From NCBI GenBank assembly GCA_030054835.1, contig JASGVS010000028.1, positions 7,097 to 71,096 of the forward strand: a stretch of 64,000 nucleotides of DNA, given 5' to 3'. Source of the DNA: UBA3910 sp002391465. GTDB lineage: Bacteria; Bacillota; Limnochordia; Darwinibacteriales; Darwinibacteriaceae. A program made the position numbers and the translations under genes. Positions 41,321 through 49,588 of this stretch are shown in pieces. The notes beneath the pieces were generated by a model, which was not told the origin of the DNA, searched no databases, and saw only the letters and a list, made by a program, of their open reading frames with translations. Position 1 is the first letter of the stretch. Every line of letters starts with the position of its first letter.

Positions 41321-41362
41321 ACTTTACCTAGACTTGATAATGGGCAGATAGTGTACTTTACA
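41321..41362 (+). promoter_or_regulatory. Phosphate-regulon promoter element, copy 2 (pstS)
   Basis: TTGATA (41334-41339), 17-base spacer, TTTACA (41357-41362), with ACTTTAC repeats at 41321 and 41355, again 34 bases apart. GCTCCC follows in both copies. The flanking spacer shares TGGnCAGATnGT with copy 1, so the two elements are clearly homologous. Confidence 0.7.
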
Positions 41363-41418
41363 GAGCTCCCTTAGAATTGGAAGTGAAAGCAAAATCGCAA
41401 ATATGAGGAGGTACCCAC

Positions 41419-42459
41419 ATGGGTAAAAGAAGTTTGGTTGTTGCTTTAGTTTTGATGTTGACCTTGAGTACAGCAGGTACAGCCTTGGCGAACCTGCAGA
41501 TCAATGGAGCCGGGGCATCGTTCCCGTTCCCAATTTATTCCCGTTGGTTTGATGAGTATCGCCAGATCGACCCAGCGGTACAGATTAACTATCAATCCAT
41601 CGGCAGCGGCGGTGGAATCAGCCAGATTACTGCCCGCACGGTAGATTTTGGTGCAACAGATGGTCCCATGACCGATGAAGCTTTGGCTGAGTTGGATCGC
41701 AAACTGCTGCACATTCCCACTGTTATTGGTGCAGTATCGGTTGTGTACAACATTCCGGGAGTGGATTCGGGTTTGAAATTGACAGGTGACATTCTAGCCG
41801 ACATTTACCTCGGTGAAATCACCAACTGGAACGATGCCCGTATTGCAGAAATAAACTCGGATATCGTTCTGCCGCATCTGTCCATTGCAGTGGCCAGAAG
41901 GTCAGACGGCAGCGGTACCACTTTTACCTTCAGCGACTATTTAAGCAGTGTCAGTGAAACTTGGAAAAACAGAGTGGGTGCAGGTAACGCCCTAAGGTGG
42001 CCCGTTGGCCTAGGTGCCAAGGGTAACGAAGGTGTGGCAGGACTGGTCCGCCAACTGCCCGGTGCAATTGGTTATGTTGAGCAGGCTTACGCTGAACAGA
42101 ACAACCTGTCCCAGGCTGCCCTACAGAACAAGGCAGGCAACTACATTATGCCATCATTGGAAGGCGCTAGCTTGGCAGCTGCCGGTGTGGACATGCCCAG
42201 TGACTTCCGGGTTTCCATTGTTAACGCCGCAGGTGAACAGGCCTACCCCATCGCTACCTTTACCTGGCTCTTGGTTTACGAAAACGCCTTCGACGAGGCT
42301 GTTGGTGGCAAGCTGGCAGAGTTCCTCCTCTGGGCAGTAACGGAAGGTGCTCCGTATGCAGAAGAACTGCACTACGCACCCTTACCGGCGGAAGTAGCAG
42401 AAATGGTGAAGGATACTCTTAAACAGCTTCATTTCAACGGCACACCGTTCTTACAGTAG
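41419..42459 (+). CDS. pstS: Phosphate-binding protein PstS
   Basis: 346 residues with a Sec signal peptide (basic MGKRS, hydrophobic core, cleavage after GTALA); no lipobox Cys is present, unlike many Bacillota PstS, so anchoring would have to be by other means. The mature start LQINGAGASFPFPIYSRW and the phosphate-binding segments GSGGGISQI, DFGATDGPM, RRSDGSGTTFTFSDYL and YVEQAYAEQ are typical. It binds phosphate outside the cell and delivers it to PstCA. AGGAGG lies before the ATG. Confidence 0.95.
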   Translation: MGKRSLVVALVLMLTLSTAGTALANLQINGAGASFPFPIYSRWFDEYRQIDPAVQINYQSIGSGGGISQITARTVDFGATDGPMTDEALAELDRKLLHIPTVIGAVSVVYNIPGVDSGLKLTGDILADIYLGEITNWNDARIAEINSDIVLPHLSIAVARRSDGSGTTFTFSDYLSSVSETWKNRVGAGNALRWPVGLGAKGNEGVAGLVRQLPGAIGYVEQAYAEQNNLSQAALQNKAGNYIMPSLEGASLAAAGVDMPSDFRVSIVNAAGEQAYPIATFTWLLVYENAFDEAVGGKLAEFLLWAVTEGAPYAEELHYAPLPAEVAEMVKDTLKQLHFNGTPFLQ

Positions 42460-42494
42460 ATAGAAGTACAACGTAACAAACAGAGGGGACAGCT

Positions 42495-43493
42495 ATGATG
42501 CAACAACTGCACAAGGGCCACCTGGGGAGAGATTCCTCCCCCGGGGCCCAGGGCGAACACAAACAGGATAAGAGAATGTTGGCGGCTACCATCCAGGATC
42601 GGGCCTTCAAACACATTTCCCTTTTGGCAGCCTTAGCCGTTTTAGCCTTGGTGGTAGTTATTGTCTACCAGTTGACCACAAATGCCTGGGAGGCAATCAG
42701 CCGTTATCGCTTGGGTTTTGTGCTCAGCAGTGTTTGGGATCCGGTCTTCCATGACTACGGTGCCCTGCCCTTCGTTTTCGGTACCGTGGTATCATCGCTC
42801 TTGGCTCTGCTAATCGCAGTTCCGCTGAGCTTGGGGGTGGCCATTTTCCTGTCTGAGATTGCCACCGCCAAACTGCGGCGTCCCATCATCTTTTTGGTGG
42901 AGGTTCTGGCCTCCATTCCCAGCGTTATCTACGGCCTATGGGGCATTTTCGTCTTGGTGCCGCTGGTCCGGCAGAGCCAGCCGTTTTTCCAGAGATGGTT
43001 CGGTTTTCTGCCCATCTTCCAAGGCCCGCCCTTTGGTTACAGCCTGCTGGCAGCCGCTATTATTCTCGCCATCATGATTATTCCTACTATCACCAGTTTG
43101 AGCAGGGATGCCTTGGCGGCTGTGCCCAATCACCAGAGGGAAGCAAGCTACGCCCTGGGAGCCAGCCATTGGGAGACGATCAAAAACGTAGTGCTGCCCT
43201 ACAACAAGTCGGGGATTATTGCAGCGGTGATGCTCGGATTGGGCAGGGCGTTAGGGGAAACGATGGCGGTGACCATGGTAATCGGTAACATGCCCCAGAT
43301 CAGTGCATCCCTTTTTATGCCGGCCCAAACCATGGCCAGCTTGATCGCAAATGAATTTGGTGAGGCAGTGTCGCCCCTTCACGTAAGTGCACTGATGGAA
43401 ATTGGCTTGCTGTTGTTCCTTGTCACACTGTTGATTAACGTCTTAGCCAAGTTCTTAACCACTCGGACAAAGCATAAGGGGGTGCAGAAATAA
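42495..43493 (+). CDS. pstC: Phosphate ABC transporter permease PstC
   Basis: 332 residues. After a hydrophilic N-terminal tail of ~40 residues there are six membrane helices. The permease coupling loop is REASYALGASHWETIKNVVLPYNKSGI, followed by GLGRALGETMAVTMVIGN. It forms the membrane channel with PstA. GAGGGGACAGCT precedes ATG 42495. The stop overlaps the pstA start. Confidence 0.95.
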   Translation: MMQQLHKGHLGRDSSPGAQGEHKQDKRMLAATIQDRAFKHISLLAALAVLALVVVIVYQLTTNAWEAISRYRLGFVLSSVWDPVFHDYGALPFVFGTVVSSLLALLIAVPLSLGVAIFLSEIATAKLRRPIIFLVEVLASIPSVIYGLWGIFVLVPLVRQSQPFFQRWFGFLPIFQGPPFGYSLLAAAIILAIMIIPTITSLSRDALAAVPNHQREASYALGASHWETIKNVVLPYNKSGIIAAVMLGLGRALGETMAVTMVIGNMPQISASLFMPAQTMASLIANEFGEAVSPLHVSALMEIGLLLFLVTLLINVLAKFLTTRTKHKGVQK

Positions 43494-44335
43494 TGAACAA
43501 GCGTCGCAAGTTAACGGATAAACTGATGACAATTCTGCCTATTCTGAGCGTACTCATTACCATTCTGCCCCTGATCAGCATTTCCGTTTATCTGGTGTAC
43601 AAAGGGGTGCAGTACCTGAACGTTCAGTTTCTCACGGAGTTGCCCAAACCGGTAGGTCAGCCGGGGGGCGGTATGGCCAACTCTATCGTGGGCAGCGGTA
43701 TTGTGGTTGGCTTAGCCGGTCTGATTGGGGTCCCAATTGCAGTCTTGGCCGGCATCTACCTGGCCGAATATGGCCGCAAAACGAAGCTGGCGGCGGTTGT
43801 ACGGTTTTTTGCCGATGTGCTGCAAGGTGTTCCGTCGATTGTAATCGGTATCGTGGCTTACGCCGTTGTGGTCATTCCCATGGGCAGTTTTTCCGCTGTT
43901 GCTGGAGCGGCAGCCTTGGCCATGATGCTCATTCCTTTTCTCACCAGAACGACCGAGGAAGCCCTGTTAACAGTGCCCCAGGACGTGAAGGAGGCGGGTT
44001 TGGCCTTAGGCCAACCCCAGTGGCGGGTGGTTTTGGGTATCGTGCTGCGCAGCGCCAGAGGGCCGATTATGACAGGCGTAATGCTGGGCATCGCCCGTAT
44101 TGCCGGGGAAACAGCACCCCTCCTGTTTACCGCCCTCAACAACCGTTTCTGGCACAATGGGTTGAACGGGCCCATCTCCACCTTGACGGTGCAGATCTAC
44201 AACTACGCCATTTCCCCCTTTACAGACTGGAACGGTCAAGCTTGGTCCGGTGCACTGGTTTTGGTTCTGCTTGTGACTGGTCTCAATATTCTAGTACGTA
44301 CACTGGCTCGCTCCCGCTACAGCGAGCGTTCGTAA
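43493..44335 (+). CDS. pstA: Phosphate ABC transporter permease PstA
   Basis: 280 residues, six membrane helices, coupling loop VPQDVKEAGLALGQPQWRVVLGIVL and GIARIAGETAPLLFTAL. Begins on the last base of the pstC stop region (TAATG), so translation is coupled. PstC and PstA form the heterodimeric channel served by PstB. Confidence 0.95.
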   Translation: MNKRRKLTDKLMTILPILSVLITILPLISISVYLVYKGVQYLNVQFLTELPKPVGQPGGGMANSIVGSGIVVGLAGLIGVPIAVLAGIYLAEYGRKTKLAAVVRFFADVLQGVPSIVIGIVAYAVVVIPMGSFSAVAGAAALAMMLIPFLTRTTEEALLTVPQDVKEAGLALGQPQWRVVLGIVLRSARGPIMTGVMLGIARIAGETAPLLFTALNNRFWHNGLNGPISTLTVQIYNYAISPFTDWNGQAWSGALVLVLLVTGLNILVRTLARSRYSERS

Positions 44336-44353
44336 GAAATGGAGAGGAATTCT

Positions 44354-45103
44354 ATGGGTATTGCCACTAAGGATCTTTGGGTCTATTACGATGATTTTGC
44401 CGCACTAAAATCCATTTCCATGTCCATTGACAGTAAGGCCATTACCGCCTTGATCGGCCCATCGGGATGCGGGAAATCTACCTTCCTCCGTACTCTGAAC
44501 CGCATGAATGATTCCATTGATGGTGTAACAGTACAAGGGGATGTGCTGATTAACGGCAGCAACATTTATGGAGAGGAAATCAACACTATTGCCCTGCGCA
44601 AAACGGTGGGTATGGTTTTCCAGAGGCCCAACCCCTTTCCAATGTCCATAATCGACAACATCACCTGGGCGTTGAAGTTCCATGGAGTGAAGCGGCGGCG
44701 GGATAGGGAAGAAATTGCAGCGGAGAGTTTGAAACGTGTCGGCCTGTGGGACGAGGTTTCCCACCGCCTGAAGGATCCAGCCTTTGCCCTGTCAGGTGGC
44801 CAGCAGCAGCGCCTCTGCATTGCCCGGGCCATTGCCCTCCAGCCTGAAATTATCCTGATGGATGAGCCCACGTCTGCCCTGGATCCGGTGGCAGCCAGGG
44901 TAGTGGAGGAACTGCTCATCTCCCTAAAGGAAGACTACACCGTGATTTTGGTTTCCCATAACATGGAGCAGGCGGCCAGGGTGTCCGACTACACCGCCTT
45001 TTTTCTCATGGGCGAGCTCATCGAGCACAGCCCAACCGACCAGCTGTTTGCCAATCCCAAGGACAATAGAACGGAAGATTATATCACCGGCCGCTTTGGC
45101 TAA
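44354..45103 (+). CDS. pstB: Phosphate ABC transporter ATP-binding protein PstB (second copy)
   Basis: 249 residues from ATG 44354 after GGAGAGGA. Walker A GPSGCGKSTFLRTLNRMND, VFQRPNPFPMSI, LSGGQQQRLCIARAI, ILMDEPTSALDP and SHNMEQAARVSDY are all intact. It is in the pstSCA operon and is the standard ATPase of the transporter. It ends in DYITGRFG, as the first copy does (DFITGRFG). Confidence 0.95.
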   Translation: MGIATKDLWVYYDDFAALKSISMSIDSKAITALIGPSGCGKSTFLRTLNRMNDSIDGVTVQGDVLINGSNIYGEEINTIALRKTVGMVFQRPNPFPMSIIDNITWALKFHGVKRRRDREEIAAESLKRVGLWDEVSHRLKDPAFALSGGQQQRLCIARAIALQPEIILMDEPTSALDPVAARVVEELLISLKEDYTVILVSHNMEQAARVSDYTAFFLMGELIEHSPTDQLFANPKDNRTEDYITGRFG

Positions 45104-45120
45104 AGAACATTAGTTGAGGG

Positions 45121-45146
45121 ACCAGAGGCATCCGCCTCTGGTTTTT
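45121..45146 (+). terminator. Terminator of the pstSCAB operon
   Basis: Perfect 9-bp stem ACCAGAGGC/GCCTCTGGT with ATCC loop and a run of T. Confidence 0.93.
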
Positions 45147-45250
45147 CCTATTATCCCTTAGATTTAGGCAAAAATTGTCAGTATGGGAGGTGTTGGTCCA
45201 CCCCGGGCAGAATCTATAGCAGAAATAACTTGGAAAGGCGGGGAAGAGTC

Positions 45251-45844
45251 TTGGAGATTAAGATTCGCCCAGAGCAGGTTTCTGAACAGCGGGAAGTGGA
45301 AGAGCTTACCCGGGAAGCCTTTTGGAATGTGTATATGCCCGGCTGCGATGAGCATTACCTGCTCCACATTCTGCGCACCAGTGAGTGTTTTTTGCCTGAG
45401 TTGAACATGGTTGCGGAAGTTGAAGGGAAGATTGTGGGTCACATTGCTTACACCAAAGCGAAAATCGTACTAAACGACGGTGGAGAAAGGGTTGTAATCG
45501 GCTTTGGGCCTCTCTCTGTCTTGCCTGAATATCAAAGACAGGGTGTGGGCAGTGCCTTAATCAGGCATACACTGGAGCTTGCCAAGGATGCGGGATATGC
45601 TGCCGTCCTCATATACGGCAACCCCGCTTACTACCACCGCTTCGGTTTTGTACCGGCCCAAAACTTCGGCATCGCTTCAGCCGAAGGCAGTTACGTGGAC
45701 GCGCTTCAGGCCCTCGAACTGAGAGAAGGGGCACTGGCAGGCTGCTCCGGTCGACTGATTATTGCGGAAGAGTTTGAGCTAGATCCCAAGGCTGCTGAGC
45801 TTTTTGATCAGTCTTTTCCACCCAAGGAGCGAAGAACTGATTGA
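45251..45844 (+). CDS. GNAT-family N-acetyltransferase
   Basis: 197 residues. TTG 45251, six bases after GGGGA, is preferred to TTG 45230. Motif A is LSVLPEYQRQGVGSALIRHTL (acetyl-CoA pyrophosphate loop), then YAAVLIYGNPAYYHRFGFVPA, the motif B pattern with YYxRFGF. It resembles the YhbS/predicted acetyltransferase group. The acceptor is unknown. It stands alone after the pst terminator; the 112 bases after it contain a small GCTGAG/CTCAGC hairpin at 45907-45924 without a T-run. Confidence 0.88.
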   Translation: MEIKIRPEQVSEQREVEELTREAFWNVYMPGCDEHYLLHILRTSECFLPELNMVAEVEGKIVGHIAYTKAKIVLNDGGERVVIGFGPLSVLPEYQRQGVGSALIRHTLELAKDAGYAAVLIYGNPAYYHRFGFVPAQNFGIASAEGSYVDALQALELREGALAGCSGRLIIAEEFELDPKAAELFDQSFPPKERRTD

Positions 45845-45956
45845 ACGCGCTTAGTGAAAAGGCTGCTTGGGCAGATAGATGGGGTAAACTGGGAAGAGAC
45901 CCAGACGCTGAGTTTTCGCTCAGCAAGAAAGATACCTAGTTGAGGGAGGGGCAGCA

Positions 45957-46361
45957 GTGAATAAACAAGGTGAAATTATCGGATTAGCACATATCGGAAT
46001 TCATACGGACAACCTGCAGGAGTCAATAGAGTTTTACACGGATGTTTTAGGCTTTACCCTTGATCACACAGCCGACTTACACGGTGGGGGAGTTAGACTG
46101 GCATTCCTCAATTTGGGCAGCTGCATTGTTGAACTGATCAACATCGCAGACAAGAACGTTGCGGCAAGTCGTCAAGCGGGAGTGATTGACCACCTTGCCC
46201 TAGGGGTGAAAGACATTTCCTCCTTGGTACAGCGGCTCGAGGACAGAGGTGTTACCTACGAAACAAAAGAACCCTCGAACATACCAATCAAAAAAGGTGC
46301 CAAGAACATCTTCTTCATGGGTCCTAGCGGCGAAAGGTTGGAGTTCTTTGAGTATTTATAG
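45957..46361 (+). CDS. VOC-family (glyoxalase/methylmalonyl-CoA-epimerase fold) protein
   Basis: 134 residues with the paired beta-alpha-beta-beta-beta modules of VOC proteins. Likely metal ligands are H in LAHIGIHTDN (first module), E in SCIVELINI, H in VIDHLALGV and E in GERLEFFEY. Metal-site spacing fits lactoylglutathione lyase-like or epimerase-like enzymes; the substrate is not recognised. GTG 45957 follows GAGGGGC. Confidence 0.85.
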   Translation: MNKQGEIIGLAHIGIHTDNLQESIEFYTDVLGFTLDHTADLHGGGVRLAFLNLGSCIVELINIADKNVAASRQAGVIDHLALGVKDISSLVQRLEDRGVTYETKEPSNIPIKKGAKNIFFMGPSGERLEFFEYL

Positions 46362-46473
46362 GTAAGCATTGGAAAAATCCCACCAGAATCCATAAATAAC
46401 GGAAGGTATTTCTCACCAAAGGGCGAACAAAAAGATAAGAATAATCATTAGCAGAAAGAAACGGGGGATTGAC

Positions 46474-46914
46474 GTGGCAAGACGAGTAAGACTAGTTGCT
46501 GTTGCATTGGCCCTTTTGATGTTGACTGGTTGCTTGACCGCATCTGTAGCGATCAGCATTGAACCGAATCCCATTAAGTTCAAGTTCAACGAGACAGAGG
46601 CAGATATTACCGTCAAATTCACAACGAAGGGTTTTCTCAACCTGAAGCTGGATGAGATGTTGGTACAGCTTTTTGAAAACGAGGACGATGAAGAGCCTTT
46701 ATGGGAAGACACGTTTGAGATAGACTTCAGCTCTGCCGTTGTTGTACCTGGTGTTAAGCACACCGAAGAAGCTACGGTACAATTACCTGCCGAACTCGTT
46801 GAGCTCAATGAGGATCTTTACAATGAGAACCTAAAAGGGAAAGAGTATACACTGGTGATTACGGTTACCGGTGGGAAGACTGTCACCGATAAAGTGAAAG
46901 TGGTCTTCGAATAA
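46474..46914 (+). CDS. Putative lipoprotein
   Basis: 146 residues. The signal is MARRVRLVAVALALLMLTGC, with lipobox LTGC. The mature protein is acidic and rich in beta-strand, starting SVAISIEPNPIKFKFNETEADIT and ending VTDKVKVVFE; the fold looks like an immunoglobulin-like or CARDB-like sandwich. Function unknown. GGGGG precedes GTG 46474. A strong terminator follows. Confidence 0.75.
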   Translation: MARRVRLVAVALALLMLTGCLTASVAISIEPNPIKFKFNETEADITVKFTTKGFLNLKLDEMLVQLFENEDDEEPLWEDTFEIDFSSAVVVPGVKHTEEATVQLPAELVELNEDLYNENLKGKEYTLVITVTGGKTVTDKVKVVFE

Positions 46915-46935
46915 GCAAGGACAATGTTCAATCCG

Positions 46936-46964
46936 GAGCTAGGCGCTGCCTAGCTCTTTTTTTT
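46936..46964 (+). terminator. Terminator of the lipoprotein gene
   Basis: Perfect 9-bp stem GAGCTAGGC/GCCTAGCTC with GCT loop and eight T. Confidence 0.96.
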
Positions 46965-46995
46965 GTGGATACGAATAGTAGTTGTGACCAAATCT

Positions 46996-47026
46996 TTGTG
47001 AAAGAAATTGCAATACGTGGTATAAT
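46996..47026 (+). promoter_or_regulatory. Promoter of the hydrogenase accessory operon with Rex-like site
   Basis: An extended -10 (TGGTATAAT, box at 47021-47026) with weak -35. Between the two, TTGTGAAAGAAATTGCAA (46996-47013) fits the Rex operator TTGTKAA-N4-TTMACAA in 11 of 14 positions. A second TTGTGA lies 14 bases upstream (46982). Bound protein would cover the core promoter. Confidence 0.5.
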
Positions 47027-47085
47027 GGAGCGGGATATTAACCCAGCCTGAAAAAGCAGATGTTGGATTTGAAGGGAGAATCCAG

Positions 47086-47445
47086 GTGAAACTGGCTGAT
47101 ATTATACCATTGATCGAACTAGAACCGGTGGTGGTGATTGATGATCCGGATTATGAAATTGAGACGGTTTGCGGCTGCGACTTAATGAGCGATGTGTTGG
47201 CCTTTTCCCAAGAAAAGACCATGCTCCTAACGGGGTTAACAAATCCACATGTAATCCGCACAGCAGAAATGACCGATCTTAGATTCATTATCTTTGTCCG
47301 GGGCAAAAGGCCGCCCCAGGAAACGATCGATTTGGCCAAGGAAAAGGGGATCAATTTGTACCTGTCACCATTATCCATGTTTGAATGCTGCGGCCGTTTA
47401 TACAAGGCGGGCTTGGATTCAGAGACGATGCGCAGCATCGACTAA
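47086..47445 (+). CDS. DRTGG-domain protein (hydrogenase-locus, first copy)
   Basis: 119 residues. A single small alpha/beta domain of the DRTGG type: LIELEPVVVIDDPDYEIETVCGCDLMSDVLAF, TMLLTGLTNPHVIRTAEMTDLRFIIFVRG and ETIDLAKEKGINLYLSPLSMFECCGRLY, each present in order. Single-domain DRTGG proteins recur at the head of NAD-linked [FeFe] hydrogenase loci in Clostridia and are presumed to bind a nucleotide or signal. Two adjacent Cys (ECCG) near the end could respond to redox state, but that is inference. GTG 47086. Confidence 0.8.
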   Translation: MKLADIIPLIELEPVVVIDDPDYEIETVCGCDLMSDVLAFSQEKTMLLTGLTNPHVIRTAEMTDLRFIIFVRGKRPPQETIDLAKEKGINLYLSPLSMFECCGRLYKAGLDSETMRSID

Positions 47446-47460
47446 AGGCGGAGGGATGCA

Positions 47461-47883
47461 ATGCGGGAGCAGGTTCTTTTACAAAGCAAAATCGCCCAAG
47501 GGGATTTCTCCCGCGGCGGCGAGACGTCCAGCAACTTGAAAGAGGCCCTGCGCAAATTGGGCATCAAATCGACCATCAGCCGCCGGGTGACAATTGTGAC
47601 CTATGAAATGGAGATGAATATTATCATTCACTCCTTGGGGGGACAAATCACAGTCTATATATCTTCTGAACAAATCAGGGTGGTAGCTGAGGACCTGGGC
47701 CCAGGTATTGCCGATGTGGAGCGGGCCCTCCAGCCAGGTTATTCAACGGCAGATGACTATGTTCGGGCCCTGGGATTTGGTGCCGGGATGGGTCTAAACA
47801 ACATCAAACACTATTCCGATCATTTTACGATCGAGACCGAAGAGGGTAAGGGCACGACGTTTACCGCCATAATCAATTTCTAG
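47461..47883 (+). CDS. RsbT/SpoIIAB-like ATP-binding protein (hydrogenase-locus)
   Basis: 140 residues, a GHKL/HATPase domain alone. Seen are the N-box-like helix RRVTIVTYEMEMNIIIHSLGG, the G1-box EDLGPGI, and FGAGMGLNNIKHYSD (G2-like), then EGKGTTFTAII. In the anti-sigma family such proteins phosphorylate STAS partners, but no STAS or sigma gene is nearby. In hydrogenase clusters it is a standard neighbour with unknown role. GGCGGAGGG lies before the ATG. Confidence 0.82.
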   Translation: MREQVLLQSKIAQGDFSRGGETSSNLKEALRKLGIKSTISRRVTIVTYEMEMNIIIHSLGGQITVYISSEQIRVVAEDLGPGIADVERALQPGYSTADDYVRALGFGAGMGLNNIKHYSDHFTIETEEGKGTTFTAIINF

Positions 47884-47908
47884 TTTCCGCGACCGCCAAG
47901 GGATGGGA

Positions 47909-49222
47909 GTGAAAGGCGTGAAAAAACACTCGGTATTGCTCAAGGAAGAGTTGTGCGAGGGATGTACCAACTGTGTCAAGAACTGCCCCACCAAGGCCAT
48001 CAGGGTTCATAACGGCAAGGCAACCATCAGGGATGAGCTGTGTATTGATTGTGCAGAGTGTATTCGCATCTGCGCCTACCATGCCAAGCATTCCCTTACT
48101 GCCAGCCTAGATGATGTGTCGGGTTATAAATATCCGTTCGCGTTGATCCCGCCCAGTTTTTACGGGCAGTTTAGGGGAGTAAATCCCCGTAGGGTTAGAA
48201 ATGCTCTGTATGCCTTAGGCTTTAAAGAGGTGTTTGACGTTTCCCTGGCAGCTGAGGCCTTGAGCAGAAAAACAGGGGAGTTTTTAGCAGCCAACCAGGG
48301 TATTTACATTTCTTCTTCCTGCCCTGTGGTGGTCAGGTTGGTCAAGATTATGTATCCAGAGCTGACGGAGTACCTGCTTCCCCTCAAAGCCCCCACAGAT
48401 GCCATGGCGGAAAAGGCCAGAAAGGAAGCGGTGGCCAGGGGTATTGAACTAGAAGAGGTAGGCACTTTCCTGATTACACCTTGTCCAGGTAAGAACACCA
48501 CCACTTTTGACCCCCTTGGCATCGAAAGTAGTCCCATTGATAAGACGCTAGACGTTGGCCAGGTTTATCAAGCTGTTAGATCCGTCCTGGCTGCCGAACA
48601 AAAAGACCTCCAGGAACAGAATTCACCCGTGCCCTATCTAGGACTGGGCTGGGGGCAGAGCGGCGGGGAAGTTAAACTCCTGGGCGAAAAGCTGCAGAGC
48701 CGCAGTCTATCAGTGTCAGGTATCCACCGCGTCAAGTCACTTTTGGACGAGCTCTCCCGGGACAACATCAGAGGTGTCAGGTATCTTGAACTTTCCGCCT
48801 GTGAATACGGCTGTGTTGGGGGCATCTTTAACGTAGTCAATCCTTTTCAAGCACGCTACGATCTGCGCCGGTTGAGGGCGCAGGGTGTGGAACCGATAGA
48901 GCAGGATTACGACAGCTACAACTTCGCTCTGCCCGCAGGTTTTGAGCCGCTCCAGCTTGGCCAATTAGACAGCGACCTGGAGAAGGCGATGGAGAAACTA
49001 GGCCAGTTGGAAAGGGAAATTGCAGTGCTGCCCGGCTTAGACTGCGCCGCCTGCGGAGCTCCAGACTGTAGAACACTGGCGGAGGACATAGTGACTGGAG
49101 CAGCCAGCCGCAGCGACTGTGTCTTTCTGCTGAGAAAGCAAATGGGTGAGTTAACGGAAAGACTGTCAGCCCTGTTTCAGGAGCTGCCGCCGGTAATGAA
49201 AAAGAGGGAAAAAGGCCTGTAA
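47909..49222 (+). CDS. [FeFe]-hydrogenase-like iron-sulfur protein without PAS domain (HydS-like, putative sensor)
   Basis: About 437 residues. Two 4Fe-4S clusters at the N-terminus (CEGCTNCVKNCP, CIDCAECIRIC), then a hydrogenase H-domain, then a C-terminal extra cluster motif (CAACGAPDCRTLAE). All four cysteines that would hold the H-cluster are present: C138 in SSCP, C192 in TPCPGK, and C298-x3-C302 in ACEYGCVGG. The proton-relay cysteine of TSCCP is Ser137, and the GGGGQP tail is lost. That pattern is seen in group C/D sensory or low-activity enzymes. The start is uncertain (ATG 47903, GTG 47909 or GTG 47918). Confidence 0.8.
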   Translation: MKGVKKHSVLLKEELCEGCTNCVKNCPTKAIRVHNGKATIRDELCIDCAECIRICAYHAKHSLTASLDDVSGYKYPFALIPPSFYGQFRGVNPRRVRNALYALGFKEVFDVSLAAEALSRKTGEFLAANQGIYISSSCPVVVRLVKIMYPELTEYLLPLKAPTDAMAEKARKEAVARGIELEEVGTFLITPCPGKNTTTFDPLGIESSPIDKTLDVGQVYQAVRSVLAAEQKDLQEQNSPVPYLGLGWGQSGGEVKLLGEKLQSRSLSVSGIHRVKSLLDELSRDNIRGVRYLELSACEYGCVGGIFNVVNPFQARYDLRRLRAQGVEPIEQDYDSYNFALPAGFEPLQLGQLDSDLEKAMEKLGQLEREIAVLPGLDCAACGAPDCRTLAEDIVTGAASRSDCVFLLRKQMGELTERLSALFQELPPVMKKREKGL

Positions 49223-49241
49223 GGATGGGAGATTGGCAGAG

Positions 49242-49568
49242 ATGAACGTAACAAAACTTGTTGAAACCTTGGGATTAGATGTTGTTTCAGGTCCGTTTGA
49301 GCGGGAGATAGCCGGTGTTTATGTGGGGGATCTCCTCAGCAACGTGATGGCGAAAGCAGAAAGGGATAACCTCTGGATTACCATTCAAGGGCACCAAAAT
49401 GTTGTGGCTGTGGCCAGCTTAACTGAAGTGGCGGCTGTCATTGTGGTGGAGGACTTCGAACTGGAAGAAGTGGCCATTGAACGAGCGCAGGAAAGGCAGG
49501 TAAACATCCTCCGTACGCCTTTAACTGCTTATGAACTGGTCAAAAAGCTGATAAACTTGGGTATTTAG
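49242..49568 (+). CDS. DRTGG-domain protein (hydrogenase-locus, second copy)
   Basis: 108 residues if started at ATG 49242 (TTG 49233 is equally plausible). One DRTGG domain: GLDVVSGPFEREIAGVYVGDLLSNVMAKA, LWITIQGHQNVVAVASLTEVAAVIVVED and VNILRTPLTAYELVKKL. It differs from the first copy in having the GxYVGDLLSxVM signature, common in proteins encoded beside hydrogenase and serine-kinase-like genes. It probably binds the same kind of signal. It lies in the same operon. Confidence 0.8.
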   Translation: MNVTKLVETLGLDVVSGPFEREIAGVYVGDLLSNVMAKAERDNLWITIQGHQNVVAVASLTEVAAVIVVEDFELEEVAIERAQERQVNILRTPLTAYELVKKLINLGI

Positions 49569-49588
49569 TCCCCGTTGGAGGCAGGTGA

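Noticed and set aside
47909..49222. Calling the HydS-like gene a dead hydrogenase
   Set aside because: All four putative H-cluster cysteines remain; only the proton-relay Cys and loop residues differ, which fits a sensor better than decay.
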